From: Oegoconia quadripuncta | Lineage: Eukaryota; Arthropoda; Insecta; Lepidoptera; Autostichidae | Direction: 5' to 3' | Assembly: GCA_949316235.1 (NCBI GenBank) | Contig: OX438741.1 | Span: 19,841,124-19,905,123 of the forward strand | Length of the DNA stretch: 64,000 bases | In this document: piece after piece, positions 43,913 through 54,317 of the stretch | Numbering within the stretch: the stretch's first letter is position 1 | Layout of the letters: the number at the start of each line of letters is the position of its first letter | Made by a program: the position numbers and the translations under genes | The notes under the pieces: generated by a model | What the model was told of the DNA's origin: nothing | The model's database searches: none | Seen by the model: only the letters and a program-made list of their open reading frames with translations

Positions 43913-44373
43913 TTACAGATAGGACACACTGATTGAAAACTGTAAAACGATAGCCAGTCCAGCTGAATCATACCGGTGATATCAAACTGATGTACAAATC
44001 CAAATAAAATACGTAAATCTTGTCTCTCCCAATGACCCTTAACCCCACAACCTAAGCAAATTAGCCGTACGACACTAACGATAACAAAGTGGGCCTAACA
44101 AAAAAGCTCATTTGCACTCGGCCATAGAGAACAACAGTTGTGCCGTCAATCTCCCAGAACAACGATTACCAGTGGAGTGGGGCCAGTCAGCGCCGTAGCG
44201 ATTCATAGACGATAGCGGATTTGGAGAAAGAATGGAAAATCTGAAATTATTAGACCGGGCGGCCGTATAAAGACCAGTTCATGTAGTTTAGTTTAAAATG
44301 TTTGTTATATCTTATATGTCGGTGGAGTCCTTTCAATGTTTGTTAAATATATAATATTCTTAATTGTACAAAC
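43913..44373. other. No gene recognised
   Basis: No shared repeat or coding frame. Confidence 0.35.
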
Positions 44374-44533
44374 AATGGTGTCGATTCGGATGTACACAAA
44401 CTAAACTAAACTAAAACCAGTTTTGGAGTGGTGCCGTCGCATCGTACTGTTTCAAGGAGAAAGAGACAGTACTACTACAAAACTTGTTTTAGTTTAGTTA
44501 CTTTAGTTGGTGTACATCCGAATCGACACCATT
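44374..44533. mobile_element. MITE-2, complete palindromic copy
   Basis: Ends 'aatggtgtcgattcggatg' and 'catccgaatcgacaccatt'. The right arm has an extra 'tttagttac' relative to the other copies. Directly joined to the LINE-epsilon 3' UTR. Confidence 0.82.
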
Positions 44534-45115
44534 GTTGAATACATGAAAAGTTGAATGAAATACAAACAGGTTACAGTCAGAAAATATGTACAATGGTGGG
44601 GTTAACTCTACAGAGATCTCTTACAGTCAATCCTACCTGGTGGTTAAATTAGTTACATACGGGATGGGGAAGAATAATAATGCAGACCAAAAATTATATA
44701 TGCAGTTAAAATTAGACACCATTTAATAATAAACTACTTATAATATTGTAAATCAAATAATAAATACTTAATAAAACTCATACCAATGACTGAGAAAGAT
44801 AGAGCTCTTTTAACCTCTTCTTAAACACAGTCACGGACGGACTGAAGCGAATATGGGCTGGTAATTTATTCTACAACAATGCAGTACGTACAGTGTAAGA
44901 CTTAAAAAAGAAATTATATTAGAGAAAGGATAATTTATGTACGGGACGCTCAGGGTATGAGTCAGAGCAATTATAATATTGTAGTGCAGTGCAGTATTAT
45001 TAGTTGTCCTATAGTCATACCGATATAACACAAAAGGGTTTGGCTGGACATTAATAAGAGAACGTCTGTTTGTCACACATCCTAAAGTAATCGAAGTTCA
45101 GGTTTAGATGAGAAG
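44534..45115 (-). pseudogene. LINE-epsilon ORF2 C-terminus with 3' UTR
   Basis: Minus strand, from 45115 down: a frame with SYTVRTALL, stop, NKLPAHIRFSPSVTVFKKRL then KELYLSQSLV and a stop near 44785. WNxLPxxIR...SxxxFKxxL is the usual last segment of jockey/CR1-type ORF2 proteins. The UTR follows, with 'ggattgactgtaagagatct' and 'ctgtagagttaacc', ending 'tcatgtattcaac' at the MITE-2 border. Hence the 'agagatctctt' tails at 13339, 14330, 28365, 38505, 54400 and 55126 likely belong to this or related LINEs. Confidence 0.72.
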
Positions 45116-45259
45116 ATGAAAATTGTCAATACGTTCTCATGTATAATTTATTGACCCGTCGCACGCTACGCAAATGCAATTTACAGATTGTTAACTGTTA
45201 ATTAAGTTACATAATAGGCTGAAAAATCTGAATTTCATACTCTTAAAGTGCGAGACTTT
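45116..45259. other. Linker
   Basis: No feature seen. Confidence 0.3.
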
Positions 45260-45569
45260 AACCGCCTCCGTGGCTCAATGTAAATAACATTTACGAATCG
45301 GAGGTCGCGGATGTGATCCCCAGCGGGGTATATGTATAGTACTCGGTTTGGTTGGTGGTAGGGTATTTTAAATGTCCGCCTGGCTAGCTACCATCTTATC
45401 TAAATCTGCCGCCAAATAGCATTGTTGTGTTCCGGTTGTCAGAAATAAGATAGCCAGTTCCCCAAATATTTGGGGTTCCGGGTCAGTACGCTTCCACCTT
45501 CGCCTCACCTTCATTTAACATCAGGTGTGATTGAGGTCAAGTGCTAACCCGTTGTGGATAAAAAAAAAA
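45260..45569 (+). mobile_element. SINE-A, small deletions
   Basis: Head intact at box A ('ccgtggctcaatgtaaa') but box B mutated ('cgcggatgtgatcccc'). A gap removes part of 'agcagcaatgttaatagc'. Ends 'gttgtggataaaaaaaaaa'. Confidence 0.9.
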
Positions 45570-45599
45570 GACTTTTGATTGAGGAGAGTCCGTAAACCT

Positions 45600-45720
45600 C
45601 CTATAACTTGAACCGCGGAGATAGTCCAGTGGTTCGAGTAACTCGCGTCGAGTGGCCATTTGTCCATCGCACTGACCGCTTCGAGTGCGGTCGAGGGTTA
45701 TGTCGTTTAGTTTGCAGGGG
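45600..45720 (+). repeat. Possible tRNA-like SINE head, degraded
   Basis: 'gcggagatagtccagtggtt' resembles a box A region of a common insect SINE, and 'gtgcggtcgagggttatg' may be a ruined box B. Body not recognisable. Confidence 0.25.
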
Positions 45721-45889
45721 ATCACCCTGCGTAAGAATATAAATACTATTGTGACGGTAAATTAGGCAATTGTGGACTTTAGGTGACGTGAGGAGGAAAT
45801 TAATTAAAATTATAAATCTGCGTCTTTCGTGGGATGAATCGTGGATCCTGTTTCACACGTTAACCTTTTAATATTTTGAATGCCCAAAC

Positions 45890-46440
45890 GCTAATCAAAT
45901 GAAATCAAAATATTTTATTTCATACGATAAAATTATCACTTGAAACGTCACTATTAATATTACATTTAAATTTACTGCTCATTCACAAAGCTGACTCTTC
46001 AATTCTCTGGGGAATCAGCTCCTAGAGTTTCTTGCTCATTCTTCGGAATGAGCAAGAAACTCTAGGGTTGCTCTTTTAAACAGATTATGGGTTACAATTT
46101 GTGATTTAATAATTATACGAATAATAAGACAGCTATGTCCATGCTTGCTTATCATTCAAATAGTCAGTGATTTTATAATAGCCTTTTGCTGATAATTTCT
46201 GTTTTATGATTGCTTTAAATTTATTTTAAGGCAAATTTTGAATGTCTACTAGAACCTTATTATAAAAGCGTATACATTGCCCTATGAAGGATTTACTAAC
46301 TTTGTGAAGTCGGCTAATATATACAGATAACTGGTTCTTTTTCCTTGTATTAACATTGTGCCTATCACTATTTTTAGTGAATAAGGTTATATATATTTTT
46401 TTTGCATATAACAAATTCTCATAAATGTATTGAGATGCCA
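45890..46440 (-). mobile_element. rep-K retroelement 3' region, longest copy
   Basis: Ordered blocks match 27290-27770 ('aaaattatcacttgaaacg', 'gctcattcacaaag', 'ctatgtccatgcttgctta', 'tgaatgtctactagaacc') and then 4150-4400 ('tatacattgccctatgaagg', 'tctcataaatgtattgag'). It therefore bridges the two pieces into one element of at least 550 bp. Contains the foldback at 46021-46066. Confidence 0.6.
46021..46066. repeat. 21-bp perfect hairpin with TTCG loop
   Basis: 46021-46041 and 46046-46066 are exact complements separated only by TTCG, closed by a C-G pair. The related copy at 27440 has only one arm ('gagcaagaaactcaagggtt'), so the other arm was gained here. Confidence 0.9.
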
Positions 46441-46628
46441 TTGTTAAGATATGTGTATATATAATGTTTAGGATATCTTTGTCACTTGGGATTAAGATGT
46501 ACCAAATTTTAATTTACCATTCCAAATAGTTTTTGCGGACGGAACACAAATAATTTGATTTCTAGGTTCGACGATTTCACTATTGGCACTCAGATACCTA
46601 ACTGGATTGTGTAATTGGAAATGTAATT

Positions 46629-46990
46629 TTAAAGTAATAAATGTTAAAATCGAATGCTCGGTCGGCGAGAAGTAATCAAACGCCCAACAGATTTATTTCA
46701 GGTTCAATATATCGAAATTTAATGTAATCGATGTGCTAGTAGATCGAAAGTTTAATTAAATCAAATTTATTATACTGAAGTACGTTACTTCAGAAATACG
46801 ATTATTAAATTTAAAGTAATAAATGTTAAAATCGAATGGTCGGTCGACGAGAAGTAATCAAACGCCCAAGAAATTTATTTCAGGTTCAAAATATCGAAAT
46901 TTAATGTCGATTACATTGCTAATAGATCGAAAGTCTAATTAAATCTAAATTTATTATACTGAAGTACGTTACTTTAGAACTACGATTATT
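46629..46990 (+). repeat. 182-bp tandem duplication
   Basis: 'aaagtaataaatgttaaaat' begins at 46631 and again at 46813. The whole unit ('gagaagtaatcaaacgccca', 'tattatactgaagtacgtta', 'cgattatta') repeats with about 90% identity by eye. Confidence 0.9.
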
Positions 46991-47221
46991 AACTTTTACG
47001 AATCACCATTCTAACAAGCATAGCATCCGTACCACTTTTTAAAATAAAATAATGTCAATATAATTAGTCTAACTTCATTATTATTTTTCTACTTTCCTCG
47101 ATATTACGTAATAGCGAACAGGGATTGTCCAAATTATGAGGAGGATTTGTGAAATTTCATCAATTTCCTTTCAAAAATATAACGATGAAACACCTTTTGA
47201 TTATTTGTCATTCGAGTTAAT

Positions 47222-47290
47222 TACACATCGATATATTGAATTTAGATTTAATAACGCATCGATCTGTTGAGCGTTCGATTACTTGTCATC
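47222..47290 (-). repeat. Inverted third piece of the 182-bp repeat
   Basis: The reverse complement of 47262-47284 reads 'aagtaatcgaacgctcaac' + 'agat', matching 'aagtaatcaaacgcccaac' + 'agat' in the first tandem unit. 'caatatatcgatgtg' and 'aattaa' words follow in the same order. Confidence 0.6.
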
Positions 47291-47655
47291 AATCACAGCT
47301 TTCGATGTTCTAGCATTAGATGTTGCGTTGGAAACCAGCTGACCGGTATAAAAAACCTATATGTTCACTAGAGAAAAATTGTTAATGCAGTCGTTTTTTT
47401 TTTGCCAAGTTGTTAATCAAAAAGGGTACCAATATCCAATCTAACGGTAGTGGAGACATTTAAATTGCACCGCCCATAAAAGTGACATCAAATAAAAAAT
47501 TCATAGCTCATCCCACTTTTTATATCCGGTCATGTGAATTTTTAATCTGTGCATAGTTCTGAATTTGAAATTTTATGTCCAGAACTTGTGGTTGCACTGG
47601 TGTTACTATGGCTTACTACAAAATCCAGTGCGGATTGGTGAATTTGTCCTTTTTC
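47291..47655. other. No gene recognised
   Basis: May be the remainder of the element that carries the 182-bp repeats; no coding frame. Confidence 0.3.
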
Positions 47656-47984
47656 TTTTTTTTTATGCACGACGGGTTCTTACTTGACCTCAATCACACC
47701 TGTTGTTAAGTGAAGACGAGGTCGAAGGTGGAAGCGTACTAAACCCGGAAACCCCAACACATTTGGGGGACTGGCTATCTTATCTCTGACAACCGGAACA
47801 CAACAATGCTATTAACATTGCTGCTTGGCGGCAGATTTAGATAAGATGGTGGTAGCTAGCCAGGCGGACATTTAAAATGCCCTACCACCAACTAAACCGA
47901 CTTAAACATGTACTCCGCTGGGGATTGAACCCGCGACCTCGATCATAAACCGAATGTTATTTACATTAAGCCATGGAGGCGGTT
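47656..47984 (-). mobile_element. SINE-A, near full length
   Basis: T run, tail, body and head. A few bases are missing in the head between box B ('ggggattgaacccgcg') and 'gatcataaaccgaatg'. Confidence 0.92.
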
Positions 47985-48119
47985 AGACTGACTAGTTATT
48001 GAGATTTATTTGTAATACTCTTAATAATAATTTTTATCTGCAGACTGCTCCAGGAATACTCGCGCCATTTTCCCAGAAGTCTTATTCACTCAGTAGTTGA
48101 GTTTTATACGTTCCTTGTC

Positions 48120-48345
48120 CCCAGTAAACGATCAACCGCGCGCTAGTATGCGCTAGACAGCTAAGGGACTTCCCGCCAAAAACATTTATAGACTTTCACG
48201 TTCCAAGGGAGATTGGCTTGATTACGTGATAGGTTACGTATGTTGTTTCAAGCATAAACTTTTAATATTTGGAACAACTACGCGCTTATATTTGGCATGT
48301 CTTTGACCACCCCATTTGGGATCAAGCTCGTGAAGTTATGTACGT
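48120..48345 (+). repeat. rep-Q copy
   Basis: 'agctaagggacttcccgcc', 'tgataggttacgtatgttg', 'ttcaagcataaacttttaa' and 'ccccatttgggatcaagctc'. Parallels 31280-31590, and its end also matches 24640-24725. Confidence 0.5.
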
Positions 48346-48375
48346 ATGCTCGAGTTGTTAGCACGCGTATAATTT

Positions 48376-49010
48376 AATCCCACCAAAAACATTCTGTAAA
48401 AAACTAGCCAAGTCTCGATGGAGCTGCTTGATTATCTCTAAAAAGTAATGAAATCTATACAAAGTCGTGCCAAGTCTAAGGTTCCTTACTGCGATTTCTT
48501 TATTATTATAGTTAATGTTGTGTGATTTGGCCGTTGAAGGGTACACAGGGGTACAAAACCAGGTGATCCATGACACCATTGCACCAATCTGTCGCCAGAA
48601 CCGCTATTAATGTTATTAATGTTATTATGTTATTAAGAATGTTCAACGGCAACCTATTAGCGAATAATCTGTGTGGCGTTTACATAACATTCTTTATACG
48701 TTAGTGGCTTTATCAAGCCTACAATTGACTGGTTATTGAATCAACGTTTTCCAAGTGGCAATTTTCCATCGTCAATGCGTAGCGGTTCTGGCGACAGATT
48801 GGTGCAATGGTGTCATGGAGCACCTGGTTTTGTACCCCTGTGTACCCTTCAACGGCCAAGTCACACAACATTAAGTATAATAATAAAGAAATCGCAGTAA
48901 GGAACCTTAGACTTGGCACGACTTTGTATAGATTTCATTACTTTTTAGAGATAATCAAGCAGCTCCATCGAGACTTGGCTAGTTTTTTACAGAATGTTTT
49001 TGGTGGGATT
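48376..49010. repeat. Inverted duplication, two 230-bp arms
   Basis: Arms 48376-48605 and 48781-49010 are equal in length and reverse complements with only a handful of mismatches seen by eye. The spacer (48606-48780) is AT-rich and unique. Each arm carries the same frame (WFCTPVYPSTAKSHNI and NNKEIAVRNLRLGTTLYRFH on the outward strands), so the ORFs at 48358-48579 (minus) and 48807-49073 (plus) are mirror images rather than two genes. The parent sequence is not identified. Confidence 0.92.
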
Positions 49011-49052
49011 TCACTTCTTTTTTGTAGAAACGTGGGCATATTGATTTTCATT

Positions 49053-49370
49053 TTAGATTTTCTTAAAACGTAAACACTTTTTTTGGCCAGCATCGCCAAA
49101 GGAACCTCCTAGTACACCGTTCACATACACTTCAAAAGTGAAGGGATAGATTTTTCCAGCAGCCATAAGCTCAGAAGCTGAGCCGTAAGTAGTGGGTTTC
49201 ATCATATCGCTCGTGTAGGATTGCGCGCTCATGTATACGTCACCATCAGCATCACACGTGTACACTTGCATTTCGTCCCAATGTTCAGCAACGTATGCAA
49301 CTATAGCAGATCTGATACTGCAAGTTGAGTCAGTTCTACCATACACCAAGAAAGATATTGAATGGCTAGA
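49053..49370 (-). pseudogene. OTU-like cysteine protease fragment
   Basis: The open frame reads VYGRTDSTCSIRSAIVAYVA, HWDEMQVYTC, SYTSDMMKPTTYGSASELMA, then AGKIYPFTFEVYVNG and FGDAGQKKCLRF. The order (IRSxIVxYV, a DM.(K/R)P stretch, TxYGSxxEL.AA then a hydrophobic EVY strand) fits the middle of an OTU-type deubiquitinase fold. Family knowledge: OTU proteases use a Cys in a DGxC motif before this region and a His after it. Both are absent, since the frame starts after the first and ends before the second, so it cannot be active. Composition is more coding-like than its neighbours. It lies just past the right arm of the inverted duplication. It could be host-derived or from a mobile element; I cannot tell. 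Confidence 0.45.
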
Positions 49371-49392
49371 TTAAATTAGAAGATGTGTCCCA

Positions 49393-49660
49393 CTACGCTG
49401 GATTTTTGCAATGACCAATAGTAGAAGGGGGCATTACCATATCTCTAATACAGCTGAGACCAGCTGAGGGTTCTTCATCAGATACTTCAGACCTTCGATT
49501 TTTGACATCAAATGAAGCGGCCCACCAAGTTGAATATTTTTTGTAAAGGCGGTATATGTCGATCTCTAATAGTTTGGTTGGGCTCTTGTGTTTCCTAATC
49601 AGGGTCACCAGGTACTCCAGATCTTCGATTATCCTAGTTTTTATAGTTTTCCCTTTATGT
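49393..49660 (-). pseudogene. Unidentified coding-like fragment
   Basis: An open frame of about 85 codons, with EDLEYLVTLIRKHKSPTKLL, IDIYRLYKKYSTWWAASFDV and CIRDMVMPPSTIGHCKNPA before a stop. It has no ATG at its start (the frame extends left of a GTG), so it is a fragment or an internal exon. It lies upstream of the OTU-like piece on the same strand and may have been part of the same element. No domain recognised. Confidence 0.35.
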
Positions 49661-50040
49661 GGCCATTAAACCATAACTCTGTACCAAATTTCAGCTCTCT
49701 GAGTTTATGGGAAGTACTAGTTCTATTTTGATGATCATGAGTGAGTGAGTGAGTGAGTGAGTGTCATAAATGCGAAACTTTGCTTTCGCTTAACTTCGGA
49801 ACTAAATGACCTACAGACTTGAAATTTTGGATTTTAAGTATGTGATTATAGCTTACTGGATGACAAAAATTTCTGCGTTCTAGTCTTATCCAGAGGTTCT
49901 AAAATAGGGGCCTGAAAATGCGGCGAAATGGTTCCAGTAAAGGATGGTACGGCAGTGTTTGCTTCGCGCTCGACTTGGCGGGGGCACTGCCGTGCCCCCC
50001 GATACACAATATAAGTACCTCTAAAATTAAGCACGATCGG
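49661..50040. repeat. Unclassified repeat with GAGT microsatellite
   Basis: 'agtgagtgagtgagtgag' units at 49738-49764 sit in a context ('gcgaaactttgctttcgctt', 'aaatgacctacagacttg', 'tggcgggggcactgccgtg') that I recognise as a style of interspersed repeat in moths. The 62-codon minus frame 49846-50034 is a by-product. Confidence 0.5.
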
Positions 50041-50449
50041 GTTGAATGAGTGCTGAAAACTTTTGTTTTATTTTCGCTTACAGACTACATAAATTTCAAT
50101 TTTCCACATTGATTGACGAGGGTTTTAATTTAATACTCCATATATGTATTTGATTAAAATGGAACATTGGCAAAGTTTCAAATACACAGAATATTAGACG
50201 GTAATATGATGTTTATGTTGTAAAATAATCAATACAACCTTTACATAGTAATATTGTTTTATCAGTGGGTAGATCTCCTTGATGGAGTGTGTAAGGGCCA
50301 CAATCTTTAGCAAAAAGTGGAAAGTGATAAAGCTATATGGGGCATTCGTAGCGGAAAACGCGCGCGGCAAACGCTTTGTTTCTTTTTGATACGCTGCGTG
50401 AAGCCTATTAGATGGCTAATAATTTCGTTATTACTCAGGTTATCAGGTT
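50041..50449. other. No gene recognised
   Basis: A 'gcggaaaacgcgcgcggc' GC patch near 50350; otherwise AT-rich. Confidence 0.35.
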
Positions 50450-50860
50450 AAGGAGCGTCGGTGGCACAGCTGTTAAGACTTGAGGGATTAATTGAGGGAT
50501 AATTTGGGAGGTCCGGATTCGATTCCCATGCAGGCCATGTAACAATGAGTTTTTAAATTAATTAAATTTCTTATGTGCATTTATCCGACTGCTCTTAAAA
50601 GGTGAAGGAAAACATCGTGAAGAAACCTGCATGCCTAAGAAATAAAAAATCAATGGCATGTGAAGAAAGAAGAAAAAGCTCGTACATCTTATCTATTTAT
50701 AAATAACTGGATCCAGGAGGACGTAAGCCCGGAGATAGTAACACAGGTTCCTATAACCTAGTACAAGCTCCAGCTCTCCCAAAGGAGCATGTATACACCT
50801 ATATCCCTGCAGTAGGATGTTTACGGGCTGAGATGATGATGAAGATGATTTTATGTGAGC
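50450..50860 (+). mobile_element. SINE-E: tRNA-headed SINE of a different family
   Basis: The head 'ggtggcacagctgttaag' (box A) and 'tccggattcgattcccatg' (box B, 50513-50531) precede 'aaggaaaacatcgtgaagaa' and 'acctgcatgcctaagaaat'. The 3' part has 'tatccctgcagtaggatg', 'cgggctgagatgatgatga'. The head and the aacatcgtga/aacctgcatg body are a combination I know from lepidopteran SINEs. It may include a second joined element from about 50690. Confidence 0.6.
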
Positions 50861-51605
50861 AATACAGAGTTTGAAAAATGTTATTATAATTCCATGTTTT
50901 AATATTGGGTCGGGGTAAAAGTTTATTCAATATTCCACTACAATTTATTTTGTGCTCATAAATATTACGTATAGAAATATATTGACCCACAAAATTACAA
51001 TCTTTTGTGCGCCATATTATAACTTTCTTTTATAATTCCGACCACAAAAGGAAAGCACAATCCTTACAGGATGACTTCGTTGTCCGTCTGAATGTCAGAA
51101 CCCCATTTCTCAGAAACTCGTGGAGGTTTCAAGTTAAATTTACCTATGAAATTCGCGTTGAAAATGAAGATTTTCATTACGACTGTTCTCTCCATACAAA
51201 CATTTCTGATTCGGCTGCTACGTCGCGATTTCTATCATCTCCGAGAGAAATTTCTATCTTTTACTAAGTATTAAAAGATTATAGTTGATGGGTATATTTT
51301 GCCTTTATAAAATAGGTATCTAGTGGCGCCACCATTGAATAAACATAGATTTCTTATTAAATATAGAATAAACAAGCTACTTACAAATAATACGTAAAGA
51401 GCTTTGATGTAGGTTATTTATCAAGAATTCACGATTATGAAAAAAGTGGCCGTTTTCATCAATAATTTGAAATTATCGACAATAACCATAATTAAAGTTA
51501 TTTAGGTATTATTTATAGCTTTAAGCCTTCTTGAATGCAAGACATAGCGATGTTTTTAAAGTTATTCTGTATTTAAAAAGAAATACGGATTACGGATACG
51601 GATTT
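50861..51605. other. No gene recognised
   Basis: The plus frames 51007-51274 (86 and 60 codons) overlap in two frames and look like a decayed repeat; no domain found. Confidence 0.35.
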
Positions 51606-51936
51606 AACCACCTCCGTGGCTCAATGTAAACAACATTGGGTTTACGATTCGGAGGTCGCGGGTTCGATTCCCAGCGGGGTACAATTATTTAGTACTCTGT
51701 TTGGTTGGTGGTAGGGCATTTTAAATGTCAGCCTGGCTAGCTACCACCATCTTATCTAAATCTGCCGCCAAAGAGCAATGTTATAAGCATTGTTGTGTTC
51801 CGGTTGTCAGAGATAAGATAGCCAGTTCTCCAAATAGTTGGGTTCCGAGTCAGTACGCTTCCACCTTCGGCCTCATCTTCACTTAACATCAGGTGTGATT
51901 GAGGTCAGGTACTAACCCGTTCTGCATAAAAAAAAA
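51606..51936 (+). mobile_element. SINE-A, full length
   Basis: Head with box A 'ccgtggctcaatgtaaac' and box B 'gggttcgattccc'; body; LINE-alpha-like tail 'catcaggtgtgattgaggtc'; A8. Confidence 0.93.
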
Positions 51937-51984
51937 TTTGATGAAATTTGATGTAAAGGTATGACATGACCTAGATTAAGACAT

Positions 51985-52110
51985 AAGATATACTTCATCC
52001 CGATAAAGTGAGTAGTTCCCGCGGGATAAACAAATTTCCGCGATTAAGTTATATAAACAAACAAATAAACAAACATTCAAACTTATTTATAATATTAATT
52101 AGATTAGATT
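51985..52110 (+). repeat. rep-R-related fragment
   Basis: 'cttcatcccgataaagtgag', 'tagttcccgcgggataaac', then 'aacattcaaacttatttata' and 'atattaattagatta' follow the order of rep-R with its middle missing. Confidence 0.45.
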
Positions 52111-52289
52111 AAACAAAATCTATATCTGTGCCATGAAGGCGCCACTGGGAGGAATAAATCCTCTTAAATTTATAAGTTAGGTAGGATTACTTCATCACTC
52201 TTATCGGGTCGTGTTATTCCTCTATGCTCTTATGCTTTCAAACAAGAAATAAAAATGTCGGAACAATTATTCGGAGCATATTCCTTCCT

Positions 52290-52411
52290 TAAAGGCCGGC
52301 AACGCCACTGCGGATCTTCCGTTTCCGTAGATGGTTATGGGCAGCGGTGACACTTACCATCAGGTGCACCTCTTGCTCGTTTGCCCACCTCTTCAATAAA
52401 AAAAAAAAAAA
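52290..52411 (+). mobile_element. LINE 3' end (zeta type), diverged
   Basis: 'aaggccggcaacgccactg', 'gggcagcggtgacacttacc', 'atcaggtgcacctcttgctc' and 'gtttgcccacctcttc', then A15. Confidence 0.65.
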
Positions 52412-53126
52412 AATTATAAGAAAATATGTTACGTTATCATAACTTGTCCACTTTGGGTGAGCGTCGTGATTTCACTGATGTTATTTATTTATTCAAATTC
52501 TTTTTTATTTCGGATAACCAGATCCATGTTGTTTGTTCCCAAATTGTTAAACAGTGAATGCACCTATTCTTTTACAAGATATTTCTATTCGCGTGGAGTG
52601 GTCAAATTATCATAACTACAGTTCGACCTAGCTATTTTTACAATATCCATGTCGAAACTTCAAAATAGGTGGAATATGACAGAAATTGTGGTATTGCCAG
52701 CCCCTACGATCGATGCCGTCTTAAGGCACCGAACTAATGAAATTACTATAAATAATACAGAATATATACTACCAATAAGTGGAAGGGTTTGTATGTTGTC
52801 GCCTATAGAAACATCACAATAAACCGTTAAGCGCTTAACACGATAAACCACTAAACCTTTATAGAGTGTGTTGAATCATGTCGACACACACGAATAAATT
52901 GGATTCACACTTTCTCAAGTGTTTAGCATCGACTTAGTGGTAGCTCCAAAGTGTTGCTGTAAGAGGGTGGAAAGGATTTGTGTATATGTTTACAGACGTT
53001 AGATTACTTTGTACTTGGGAAACAGTTTTGGAGTGGGGATTGTATGTAATACATATATAGTGATATATAGTAGGTACAGTGTAAAGTAGACAAACTGTGA
53101 ATATAGCTCGAACAAGTGGGGAATTA
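52412..53126. other. No gene recognised
   Basis: Frames at 52660-53164 are chance AT-rich frames. No repeat seen. Confidence 0.35.
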
Positions 53127-53390
53127 CTCAAAACACCTTGTATTGATACATAAATGTATTTCATGGATTATATGTATATATATATACTCCACCTATATAA
53201 CTTAATATAAGTTTCTGTAGTTGGTTGTCAGTCTGCTGTATTAGGCCTCACATTATTACATGATAATTACGTTGTGACCAATGATGTTGGGTTCACAATT
53301 ACAAATGTCTGTTTAGTGTAAGTTGTTTATATATGACAATATATTGTGAACTTGTTTGTGGTCCTAATAAATAAATGAAAAAAAAAAACA
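53127..53390 (+). mobile_element. rep-T: poly-A tailed retroposed end, copy 2
   Basis: Nearly identical to 31740-31999, including the AATAAATAAATG and A11 terminus. It differs mainly by an insertion 'atatactccacctatat' near 53180. Confidence 0.8.
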
Positions 53391-53465
53391 AGAGGAGAAC
53401 AGGCCAGGTATGATTTTTGAACTTCAGCTAAACCACGGTCGAAATCACGGTTTTAGCGGGAATAC

Positions 53466-53525
53466 TGTAATCAATAGTCTCTGCCTGTCCCAACAGGAAA
53501 CAGACGCGAGCATATGTATATACCT
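53466..53525 (-). repeat. rep-D start fragment
   Basis: 'atagtctctgcctgtccc', 'aacaggaaacagacgcgagc' is the complement of the rep-D opening. Confidence 0.5.
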
Positions 53526-53616
53526 ATTGTTATATAGGTAGTGCGTAGTATGTGTGACGTAACTCTGAATGATAAATTAATTGTGTGATTATAGAAACGT
53601 GTGGAGTGCAAGAGAG

Positions 53617-53887
53617 ACGACCTGTTTGGTGTAGTGGTTAGCAACTCTGACCGCTATACCAAAAGGTTGCGGGTTCGAATCCCGCTAGGGGCATATGTTT
53701 GTGTGATGAATACTGACATGTGTACCTGAGTTATGGATGTTTTTCATTTATAATAAGTATTTATTTACAAAAAAAATACATTTATGTAGTATATCAACCA
53801 TCTAGTATTCACAACACAAGCCTATAGCTGCTTACTGTGGTTCTAGATGGCGCTGTGTGTATGTCTAAAGATATTTATTTATTTATT
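53617..53887 (+). mobile_element. SINE-B, full length reference copy
   Basis: Head: 'ttggtgtagtggttagcaac' (box A), 'gcgggttcgaatcccgcta' (box B). Then 'gagttatggatgtttttcat', an internal A8, 'atcaaccatctagtattcac', 'ctagatggcgctgtgtg' and a TTTA-rich end. The head reads like a complete tRNA, but the anticodon arm pairs poorly and the body marks it as a SINE. Confidence 0.93.
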
Positions 53888-53904
53888 CAGATGACGTAGT
53901 AAGA

Positions 53905-54020
53905 TAGAGTAAAGGTGGTTTTGGCATATGGAACGAATGAGTGAAAGGAGAATAACGAAAGCGAATGTCGATCAAGAAGGAGGTACGTCAATCAAATGAC
54001 TGACGGTAATACTCACAATA
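53905..54020 (+). pseudogene. LINE-beta ORF2 fragment
   Basis: Conceptual WHMERMSERRITKANVD precedes the expected RGRPKK block, which is missing here. Matches the WFGHxxRM...R segment of beta-type ORF2. Lies between SINE-B and SINE-A insertions. Confidence 0.55.
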
Positions 54021-54035
54021 GGACAAGCATTTGAT

Positions 54036-54317
54036 GCCTTTTTATCCACGACGGGTTTGTACTTGACCTCAATCACACCTGATGTTAAGTGAAGATAGGG
54101 TCGAAGGTGGAAGCGTACTTACCCGGAAACCCCAACACATTTGGGAGCCTGGCTATCTTATCTCTGACAACCGGAACACAACAAAGCTATTAACATTGCT
54201 GCTTGGCGGCAGATTTAGATATGATTATGGTAGCTAGCCAGGCGGACATTTAAAATGCTCTACCACCAACCAAACCGAGTACTTAAACATGTACCCCGCT
54301 AGGGCTCGAACCCCCGA
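54036..54317 (-). mobile_element. SINE-A, head interrupted
   Basis: Tail and body normal. The head stops at 'gctagggctcgaacccccg', just past box B, and is followed by an A-rich sequence (54318-54355) belonging to the next element. Confidence 0.88.

Noticed and set aside
48358..49073. Two small genes with similar proteins on opposite strands
   Set aside because: They are mirror images created by the inverted duplication.
53617..53690. Possible tRNA gene
   Set aside because: Has good A and B boxes but continues into the SINE-B body seen at several loci, and the cloverleaf is imperfect.
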